From: CAYGTS01 sp964352905
GTDB taxonomy: Bacteria > Pseudomonadota > Gammaproteobacteria > JAHCLG01
Assembly (NCBI GenBank): GCA_964352905.1
Contig: CAYGTS010000032.1
Location: 1 to 20,315 of the forward strand
DNA length: 20,315 bases
Direction: 5' to 3'
Shown: piece after piece, positions 14,681 through 20,315 of the stretch
How positions within the stretch are numbered: the stretch's first letter is position 1
Layout of the letters: each line of letters begins with the position of its first letter
Made by a program: the position numbers and the translations under genes
The notes under the pieces: model-generated
What the model was told of the DNA's origin: nothing
What the model saw: the letters and a program-made list of their open reading frames with translations, nothing else
Databases searched by the model: none

Positions 14681-16518
14681 GAAGCTTTTTTCTCCTGTAA
14701 TAAATAATAATCCAGTACTTTGCGTGCCACACTTGCTGCCTCTTTAGAATGCTCGACTACCACAGCAAGGGCTATTTGTGGATTGTTAAACGGTGCAAAA
14801 GCAATAAATAAAGAATGATCACGCAAACTTTTTGGGGTAGTTTGATCGTTGCTATGCTGATCTTGTTTCAAGCTATAAACTTGCGCGGTACCTGTTTTAC
14901 CAGCAGCATCATAAGGCGCATTGCGGCCAAAACGGTACCCCGTGCCATCGCCTGCGTAAATTACATCATGCATGGCAGATAAAACGACTTGCCAAGTTGC
15001 AGGTTGAAAAACAATCGGTGTTAACTCAATCGAGCTGATGGTCACGGTATCCTGATTGGGTAAAGCTAATTTATACAGCAAATGTGGCTGAAAATGTTGG
15101 CCACGCGTTGCTAGTGCAGCCGTGGCATTGGCCAATTGTAACGGCGTGGTTAACATGTAACCTTGACCAATTGATGCATTAACCGTATCGCCGGAATACC
15201 AGTGTTGCTGCATGCGTTGCTTTTTCCAGGCAGGAGAAGCCACTAAGCCGGGTAATTCCTCATTCATATCAATACCTGTGGTGGAGCCAAAACCAAACTC
15301 ATGCAAGACTTCATCAATGGCATTAATGCCAAGTAAATTCGCAAGATTATAAAAATAGGTATCGCACGATTCAGTAATTGCTTTGGTTAAATTAACGTAG
15401 CCGTGACCACGATGTAACCAATCATGATAAACATGATTAGTGCCATTTAAAATAAAATAACCGGGATCGCGAATGGTATACTCTGGCGTAATAACGCCAT
15501 TATTTAATCCTGCTAAGCCTAAAAAGGGCTTAATTGTAGAAGCAATCGGATATTGTCCTCTTAACGCACGATTATAAAGTGGTCGATCGGGGGCATCTTG
15601 CAACGCAAGGAAAGTTTTGTTTGATAAACCCGCGACAAATTGATTGGGATCATAAGAGGGGTTGCTGACTAACGCTAAAATTTCACCAGTATTAGGCTGA
15701 ATGGCAACTACTGCACCGGCATTATCGCCCAGTGCTTTTTCAGCAACTTGCTCTAACTCACTATCAATTGTTAAATAAAGGTTATCGCCTGCAATGGCAG
15801 GTTGTTTTTGTAAGACGCGAATAATGCGACCACTGGCATCAATTTCAACTTTTTCGTAACCTGCTTTGCCGTGTAATTGCGCTTCATAATATTTTTCAAT
15901 ACCAACCTTGCCAATATAACCATCAATGCTGTAATTACTTTGGTCAATTTGGCTGTATTCCTGCGCATTAATTCTACCCACGTAACCCACAACCTGCGAC
16001 AGTGCGGCACCGAGTGGATAATCACGAATTAAACGTGCTTTAATCATGACACCCGGGAATTGGTATTGATTCACCGCAAATTTAGCAACCTCTTCGGGTG
16101 TTAATTGAATTTTGATTGGAATCGATTGGAAGTGTTTGGTTTGTTTTAATAACTTGTAGAATTCGCTAATATCATCTTCATCAAGAGTCACGAGTTTCTT
16201 TAATTGAGTAATCGTGCTACGCAGATTATGGGTATATTCTGGAATGACTTCCAAACTGAAAACCGGAATATTTTTAGCGAGTAATACGCCATTGCGATCA
16301 AAAATTAAACCGCGTTTGGGTGGTAATGGTAGCAGCGTAATCTGATTGTGCTCTGATAAGGTTGTATAGAGTTTATGCTGGTAAATTTGCAAAAAAATCA
16401 AGCGTACAGCTAAGCCAATACAGCAAAGGATGATTAACAAGCTCACGACAATAACACGACTCTGAAAAAGCTTCAGTTCATACAGATAGTCTTTGAGAGT
16501 TAGGCTTGATTTTGGCAT
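14677..16518 (-). CDS. mrdA: Penicillin-binding protein 2 (elongasome transpeptidase)
   Basis: Monofunctional class B PBP that crosslinks glycan made by RodA. Counting from the upstream ATG at 16530 it has 617 residues: cytoplasmic tail, one membrane segment (about 26-47), and the dimerisation/pedestal domain (RGLIFDRNGVLLAKN at 73-87, YPLGAALSQVVGYVGRI). The transpeptidase domain carries STIK (331-334), SCD (388-390) and KTGTAQV (545-551). The SxD form of the second motif is usual for PBP2, which in E. coli has SAD. I place the start at the second ATG (16518, MPKSSLTL) because a predicted promoter would begin the transcript near 16533, leaving almost no leader for the first ATG; this is not certain. 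It leads the mrdA-mrdB-(mltB) operon. Confidence 0.95.
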   Translation of the reverse strand: MPKSSLTLKDYLYELKLFQSRVIVVSLLIILCCIGLAVRLIFLQIYQHKLYTTLSEHNQITLLPLPPKRGLIFDRNGVLLAKNIPVFSLEVIPEYTHNLRSTITQLKKLVTLDEDDISEFYKLLKQTKHFQSIPIKIQLTPEEVAKFAVNQYQFPGVMIKARLIRDYPLGAALSQVVGYVGRINAQEYSQIDQSNYSIDGYIGKVGIEKYYEAQLHGKAGYEKVEIDASGRIIRVLQKQPAIAGDNLYLTIDSELEQVAEKALGDNAGAVVAIQPNTGEILALVSNPSYDPNQFVAGLSNKTFLALQDAPDRPLYNRALRGQYPIASTIKPFLGLAGLNNGVITPEYTIRDPGYFILNGTNHVYHDWLHRGHGYVNLTKAITESCDTYFYNLANLLGINAIDEVLHEFGFGSTTGIDMNEELPGLVASPAWKKQRMQQHWYSGDTVNASIGQGYMLTTPLQLANATAALATRGQHFQPHLLYKLALPNQDTVTISSIELTPIVFQPATWQVVLSAMHDVIYAGDGTGYRFGRNAPYDAAGKTGTAQVYSLKQDQHSNDQTTPKSLRDHSLFIAFAPFNNPQIALAVVVEHSKEAASVARKVLDYYLLQEKKAS

Positions 16519-16539
16519 GCCGCAAACCATACCATTTTT

Positions 16540-16568
16540 AGTATTTTTAGACTAGGGGCTGTTGACAA
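16540..16568 (-). promoter_or_regulatory. Predicted mrdA promoter with -35 inside an inverted-repeat end
   Basis: Minus strand: TTGTCA (16568-16563), 17 nt spacer, AATACT (16545-16540). Each hexamer matches five of six consensus bases and the spacing is ideal. The -35 and about half of the spacer belong to the left arm of the 148-bp inverted repeat at 16552-16699. Predicted transcript start is about 16533. Confidence 0.55.
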
Positions 16569-16699
16569 TTCTACTATGCTGGGCGAATCTCATTGATTTT
16601 TTGTGCTCCGCTGCTCATTTACTAATGTGTAAACTGCGCTGCGGTGCTCAAAAATCAATGACCTACGCCTCAGCCTAGCGAATTGTTAACAGCCCCTAG
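16552..16699. repeat. 148-bp inverted-repeat element between mrdA and glpK
   Basis: The ends CTAGGGGCTGTTGACAATT (16552-16570) and AATTGTTAACAGCCCCTAG (16681-16699) are inverse with one mismatch. Inner arms CATTGATTTTT and AAAAATCAATG also pair. The centre (16612-16640) is the same hairpin core seen in the GAACGTTC-type elements, although the ends are unrelated. There is no open frame of note. It is a candidate non-autonomous mobile element or a structured regulatory repeat. Confidence 0.85.
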
Positions 16700-16715
16700 A
16701 GTGAGTTCGTTAATT

Positions 16716-16744
16716 TTGACAGATTATAGTAGACTTTAATAACT
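16716..16744 (+). promoter_or_regulatory. Possible distal glpK promoter
   Basis: A perfect TTGACA (16716-16721) is followed at 17 nt by ATAACT (16739-16744), a weak -10. A transcript from here would carry the whole repeat element at 16750-16925 in its leader. A closer alternative is TACAAT at 16923-16928 with TTCCCA at 16900-16905, both inside the element's right end. Confidence 0.35.
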
Positions 16745-16749
16745 CGTAT

Positions 16750-16925
16750 CTATTCAGCAAGTTTGAAGGTAAATTGCACCGAGAACGTTCAGATTTGGTG
16801 ATAAAAACGGCGAAAATATTTTTGAGAAAGCGCAGTGTATGAGTTATACATGAGCATTTCGAGAAAAGATTTTCGCCGTTTTTAGCCCAAATATGGGCGT
16901 TCCCAGCTACATGGTGAATAGTTAC
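16750..16925. repeat. GAACGTTC-type palindromic element, full copy 2
   Basis: The core from GAACGTTC (16783-16790) to GGGCGTTC (ending 16902) is 120 nt, closely matching the copy at 10985-11105 in inverse orientation. Arms AAAACGGCGAAAAT and ATTTTCGCCGTTTTT pair. The central hairpin AGCGCAGTGTAT / ATACATGAGCA lies at 16829-16856. Flanking TTCAGCAA...GGTAAATTG and CATGGTGAATAGTTAC are shared with the other copies. It ends 25 nt before the glpK start codon. Confidence 0.87.
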
Positions 16926-16950
16926 AATAACTCATTGAAAAGGAATCATA

Positions 16951-18444
16951 ATGACACACTATATTTTAGCCATTGATCAAGGCACTACTTCAACACGCGC
17001 CATAATTTTTGATGAAAAGAGCCATATTATCGCCTTGCATCAAGTTGAATTTACGCAGTATTTTCCACAGCCCGGCTGGGTGGAACATGATGGGGAAGAA
17101 ATTTGGCGATCGGTGGTCACCTGTATTCAGCAAGTGCTGATCAAAGCCAATCTTACTGCCGCTGAAATTACGGCGATTGGGATCTCTAATCAACGTGAAA
17201 CAACTTTAGTCTGGGATAAACAAAGTGGCGAATTATTACACCGTGCTATCGTATGGCAAGATCGCCGTACTGCAGATTTATGCCAACAATTCATTGCCAA
17301 TAATATGGATGCGACTATCCAAGCTAAAACCGGTTTATTAATCGACCCGTATTTTTCAGCAACTAAAGTTGCTTGGCTTTTAGATAATGTACCTCATTTA
17401 CGCACGCGTGCTAATAAAAATGAAATTTTAGTGGGCACGATTGATAGTTTTTTAATTTGGCGTTTAACCGCTGGCAAAGCACATTTAACCGATGCCACCA
17501 ATGCATCGCGTACCATGCTTTACAATATTAATAAGCACTGTTGGGATCAAGCATTACTGGATTTATTTAAAATCCCAGCCAACATTTTGCCTAAAGTTTG
17601 TGATAGTAATGCGAAATTTGGCGTGACCGATCAAAAATTATTTGGTGCAGCGATACCGATCTTAGGCGTTGCCGGTGATCAACAAGCAGCAACGATTGGG
17701 CAGGCGTGTTTTACTCCAGGCATGATCAAAAGCACGTATGGAACAGGTTGTTTTGTATTACTCAATACCGGTGATACGCCCGTGTTTTCTAAAAATCGTT
17801 TACTCACAACCATTGCTTATCAAATTAATGGTAAAGCAATTTATGGCCTAGAAGGCAGTATTTTTATTGCCGGTGCAGCAATTCAATGGTTGCGTGATGC
17901 GTTGCATCTCATTGCCAAAGCCAGTGAAACAGAAGCGCTGGTTAATCAAACCCACAATAATAGCGGCGTTTATTTAGTACCGGCTTTTACCGGTTTGGGT
18001 GCGCCATTTTGGGATCCGTTAGCGCGCGGTGCTATTTTCGGTTTAACGCGTGATACGGGTGTGAAGGAAATTGTGCGCGCTGCCTTAGAAGCAGTTTGTT
18101 ATCAAACGCGTGATTTATTAACGGCAATGCAACAAGACGGTATTGCGAGAGTGACTAATATTCGTGTCGATGGTGGCATGGCGATAAATGACTGGGTGAT
18201 GCAATTTTTAGCCGATATTTTAGGCATTGAAATTACAAGACCACGCATTAATGAAACCAGTAGTTTAGGTGTGGCGTATTTAGCCGGTTTAAGTGCTGGT
18301 GTTTATGACTCACTGCAAACAATTGCACAATTATGGCAATGCGAAAAAAATTTTACGCCAACAATGTCTTCCCAAGATGCAAAAAAATTATACGAAGGTT
18401 GGTTGGAAGCTGTAGCAAAGATTTGTCATGATTCGGATCACTAA
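16951..18444 (+). CDS. glpK: Glycerol kinase
   Basis: FGGY-family kinase that converts glycerol and ATP to sn-glycerol 3-phosphate in the cytoplasm, supplying phospholipid synthesis and catabolism. 497 residues, near the E. coli length of about 502. Signatures: DQGTTSTRAIIFD (8-20), GISNQRETT, WQDRRTADLC, GTIDSFLIWRLT, TDATNASRTMLYNI, the ATP-site GVAGDQQAATIGQACF, STYGTGCFVLLNTG, and the FGGY C-terminal block RVDGGMAINDWVMQFLADILGIEI. AAAGGA lies upstream of ATG 16951. No glpF, glpD or glpR is adjacent, so the gene stands alone. The stop is 9 nt from the stop of the convergent gene on the other strand. Confidence 0.97.
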   Translation: MTHYILAIDQGTTSTRAIIFDEKSHIIALHQVEFTQYFPQPGWVEHDGEEIWRSVVTCIQQVLIKANLTAAEITAIGISNQRETTLVWDKQSGELLHRAIVWQDRRTADLCQQFIANNMDATIQAKTGLLIDPYFSATKVAWLLDNVPHLRTRANKNEILVGTIDSFLIWRLTAGKAHLTDATNASRTMLYNINKHCWDQALLDLFKIPANILPKVCDSNAKFGVTDQKLFGAAIPILGVAGDQQAATIGQACFTPGMIKSTYGTGCFVLLNTGDTPVFSKNRLLTTIAYQINGKAIYGLEGSIFIAGAAIQWLRDALHLIAKASETEALVNQTHNNSGVYLVPAFTGLGAPFWDPLARGAIFGLTRDTGVKEIVRAALEAVCYQTRDLLTAMQQDGIARVTNIRVDGGMAINDWVMQFLADILGIEITRPRINETSSLGVAYLAGLSAGVYDSLQTIAQLWQCEKNFTPTMSSQDAKKLYEGWLEAVAKICHDSDH

Positions 18445-18453
18445 TTCACTGGA

Positions 18454-19254
18454 TTAATTTCTTTTAGGTGAGATTGGTGGCAAGTTGTTGTGATGCGCAA
18501 GGTTTGCATCAGCCATCATTCTGTCATCATCGGTATAATCTTTGGTATAATCTTCTGAATAAAGGTGTGGTCGTAAGCCATCACTGTTGGCTGTATCGCT
18601 AAAAGTTATTGCTGCATTATAAAAAATACTGAGCAACCAAGCTTTAAAATCGCCTTTAGGTTTTAAATTTTTATAAAGTAAAGTGGTTAGATTATCACAG
18701 TTAAATTTAGCTTTGATTTTAACTAATAATAAATCGTACTGTGATTTATCTTGATTAGCATCGATTGCCATCATCGTCATTGCATAAGCCCATAGCAAGT
18801 CACATTTTTTATTGTTATCTTCATCGTAGATCTTCTCTAGGTTGGTTAGCAGATTCATTAACTCAGTCACTATACTCGTTGCCAGAGATTTCTCAGCAGC
18901 TTTAGCATGATAAACGGCTACATAGCCTTGCGCCCAAGCATAAAAAAATAGACTTTCTTGATCTTGAACCTGTAAGTTTTCAGTAATCTTCTTAAGCACA
19001 AGAAGTATTTTATTTTGCTGGTCACCTACGGCTTGTAATGCTAGTAGCAAGCGCCCCAATAACCAGGCCTTGAAGTTAGGTTTTTCTTTCATTTCTTCAA
19101 CTTGTTTAATGAAGGAATCAACGCTGTTATTGGTAATACTAGCATCACCCGTCATAGCTGTGGCCAGCATTGGCATGCTTAATTGGTAAGGGTTATTTGA
19201 TTCATTTTTAGAAGGCCTAGACCTACAGCAGAAAGATCGAAAGAAAGACAACAT
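18454..19254 (-). CDS. Unrecognised alpha-helical repeat protein
   Basis: 266 residues, no family recognised. It has no signal peptide, but the N-terminus MLSFFRSFCCRSRPSK is short, amphipathic and has a Cys pair next to Arg, a form seen in lipidated or membrane-touching proteins. The rest is predicted helical with four related Trp-centred segments: NFKAWLLGRLLLALQAVGD (60-78), LFFYAWAQGYVAVYHAK (102-118), LLWAYAMTMMAIDANQ (153-168) and DFKAWLLSIFYNAAITFSD (202-220), spaced about 42-51 residues apart. The tail is acidic with a DYTKDYTDDD run, encoded by a 12-nt tandem repeat at 18532-18555. A secreted effector or a TPR-like scaffold are possibilities, neither shown. It ends convergently with glpK. 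Confidence 0.75.
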   Translation of the reverse strand: MLSFFRSFCCRSRPSKNESNNPYQLSMPMLATAMTGDASITNNSVDSFIKQVEEMKEKPNFKAWLLGRLLLALQAVGDQQNKILLVLKKITENLQVQDQESLFFYAWAQGYVAVYHAKAAEKSLATSIVTELMNLLTNLEKIYDEDNNKKCDLLWAYAMTMMAIDANQDKSQYDLLLVKIKAKFNCDNLTTLLYKNLKPKGDFKAWLLSIFYNAAITFSDTANSDGLRPHLYSEDYTKDYTDDDRMMADANLAHHNNLPPISPKRN

Positions 19255-19378
19255 AGAACTTACCTACTAACAAAACAAGAGCGTGATTATAATGTATTCC
19301 AAAAAGAGAGCAATACCCATTCTAACAATAAATGAATTAAGCAAGCGTTTTTATGAGAAATTTACAAAACCCTCACAC

Positions 19379-19406
19379 TTGACCAGCAAAAACAATCTGT
19401 TACACT
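19379..19406 (+). promoter_or_regulatory. Predicted promoter of the beta-barrel protein gene
   Basis: TTGACC (19379-19384), 16 nt, TACACT (19401-19406): five and four of six consensus bases. It would give a leader of about 85 nt before ATG 19498. No terminator-like or riboswitch-like structure was recognised in that leader. Confidence 0.55.
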
Positions 19407-19497
19407 TTCCCGGGTAGTTTTAGAGGACATAACCAACCTTTTCAATGAGCAGCTTGGAAATGGATAAAATCGTTATTAACGAATAGTGAGGGAGCAA

Positions 19498-20073
19498 ATG
19501 AAATTATTTTCTAAAATAGCTAGTCTAATTATCTTGGGTGCAATGCTTGGCACAAATGTGCAAGCATCCGGTTTTCGTCTTACACCTTCAATTGGGGTCA
19601 TCGATTTTGATAGTGATATCCAAACCAAATCGGCAGCCATTCCCAGTATCACGCTAGGTTACAATGCGACACGCAACCTTGGGGTTGAAGTATTATTCGG
19701 TGGAACTAGCAGTGATCGTAAAGATGTTGTTGATAGAAATGTTGATATTTTAATTGCCAACTTTGATGCAGTTTATCGCTTTAACAACGTATTGGGGTTA
19801 TATCCCTTAATTTTCGGTGGTGTTGGCTTAAATTATTTAAAACCGTATGGCACGATTAACGCGACCAACCCAAATGGCGATCAAGCTTATACCCAGGCAA
19901 CACTCAATGCGGGTATTGGTGCTGAATATTGTTTGTCACAGCAGTTTGCTATTCGTGGCGATGTGCGTGATCTTTATGTGATGAATGGCGGGCGTAACAA
20001 TTTGTTAGCCAACATTGGGTTAACCATCTATTTCCCAAGCAAAACACCAAAACCTGTAAGATTTGTTAAGTAA
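19498..20073 (+). CDS. Small OmpA-type outer-membrane beta-barrel protein
   Basis: 191-residue precursor with a signal peptide (KLFSKIASLIILGAMLGTNVQA). It is followed by about 165 residues of alternating amphipathic strands, enough for an eight-stranded barrel: FRLTPSIGVIDFD, IPSITLGYNATRNLGVEVLFGG, IANFDAVYRF, YPLIFGGVGLNYL, TLNAGIGAEYCL, FAIRGDVRDLYVM, LLANIGLTIYF. The pattern resembles the N-terminal barrel of OmpA/OprF-like proteins, but the peptidoglycan-binding OmpA domain that usually follows is absent; the protein stops after KTPKPVRFVK. Ligand or role is unknown; wall tethering through an OmpA domain is excluded. ATG 19498 follows GAGGGAG; an in-frame GTG at 19486 is less likely. 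Confidence 0.85.
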   Translation: MKLFSKIASLIILGAMLGTNVQASGFRLTPSIGVIDFDSDIQTKSAAIPSITLGYNATRNLGVEVLFGGTSSDRKDVVDRNVDILIANFDAVYRFNNVLGLYPLIFGGVGLNYLKPYGTINATNPNGDQAYTQATLNAGIGAEYCLSQQFAIRGDVRDLYVMNGGRNNLLANIGLTIYFPSKTPKPVRFVK

Positions 20074-20110
20074 TTTTGTATCTGCTTACCTCTGTTAGCT
20101 TTATATTAAC

Positions 20111-20179
20111 CAGAACGTTCAGATTTGGGCTAAAAACGGCAAAAATAGGGACGTTCTCTGCTACGGGGTAAGTAGTTAC
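20111..20179. repeat. GAACGTTC-type element, internally deleted copy
   Basis: It keeps the left end (GAACGTTCAGATTTGGGCTAA and AAACGGCAAAAAT) fused directly to the right end (GGGACGTTCTCTGCTACGGGGTAAGTAGTTAC). The central hairpin and right inner arm are missing. It lies 37 nt after the beta-barrel gene. Confidence 0.8.
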
Positions 20180-20216
20180 GTAATTTTTTTAGTTTAATAC
20201 GAATTACCACACTTCC

Positions 20217-20315
20217 GTTATCGCGAGCGTTAGCTTTGAGCAATCCAGGGAAAGGATCTGCGGTCGTGAAAAGCTTAGCAAAACGTGCTAATCGTGCCAC
20301 TCGCCCCTGGATTGC
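20217..20315. repeat. caatccagg-type palindromic element C (runs off window)
   Basis: GTTATCGCGAGCGTTAGC then TTTGAGCAATCCAGGG is the inverse of the right arm of element B (414-449). The inverse arm CCTGGATTGC ends exactly at the window edge, so the outer end lies beyond. The middle (AAAGGATCTGCGG...) resembles element A only at GGATCT. Confidence 0.8.

Noticed and set aside
16531..16950. tRNA or small RNA gene in the mrdA-glpK gap
   Set aside because: The folded structures are long inverted repeats; no cloverleaf or TPsiC-like GTTCGA motif in the right place was found.

Overview
The window looks like a chromosomal stretch of an AT-rich gammaproteobacterium. SspA and SspB, the mrdA-mrdB and rlpA-dacA-ybeD cell-wall genes, and the many short palindromic intergenic elements fit that class. 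The histone H1-like Lys/Ala protein and the base composition recall Legionellales (Coxiella or Legionella relatives). That placement is inference; no rRNA or other definitive marker is present. There is no transposase, phage gene, CRISPR array or recognisable tRNA.

Layout. Positions 1-453 are a gene-free array of palindromic elements plus a 61-nt direct repeat. Next come valS (-), a small GFA-family zinc protein (-), an exported DUF2807 protein (+), a branched-chain aminotransferase (-), and the sspA-sspB pair (+). From about 7.07 to 16.5 kb almost everything is on the minus strand and concerns the envelope. In transcription order this is mrdA (PBP2), mrdB (RodA), mltB, then lemA, an HtpX-like protease, a DUF4404-type coiled-coil protein, rlpA, dacA (PBP5) and ybeD. 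The plus-strand histone-like gene sits between mltB and lemA, with a double terminator on its mltB side. Past mrdA lie glpK (+), an unrecognised helical-repeat protein (-), and a small outer-membrane beta-barrel protein (+). The window ends in another repeat element.

How the genes fit together. PBP2 and RodA form the elongasome glycan-polymerising and crosslinking pair. MltB and RlpA are (putative) lytic transglycosylases, and DacA trims stem peptides. LemA and the HtpX-like protease are a recurrent membrane pair linked to envelope quality control. In E. coli mrdA-mrdB-rlpA-dacA-ybeD are contiguous. Here the same genes stay in order and orientation but are split by mltB, the histone-like gene, lemA, htpX and the DUF4404 gene.

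The most interesting signals are non-coding. Three kinds of palindromic element fill the intergenic space: a caatccagg-type family, a roughly 120-bp GAACGTTC-bounded family with full and deleted copies, and one 148-bp inverted repeat. The last two share a central hairpin whose stem shows compensatory base changes, and they lie next to the promoters of mrdA and glpK. Among proteins, RlpA has Asn where the family has a conserved catalytic-site His and lacks a lipobox, and the 266-aa protein has a four-fold Trp-centred helical repeat.
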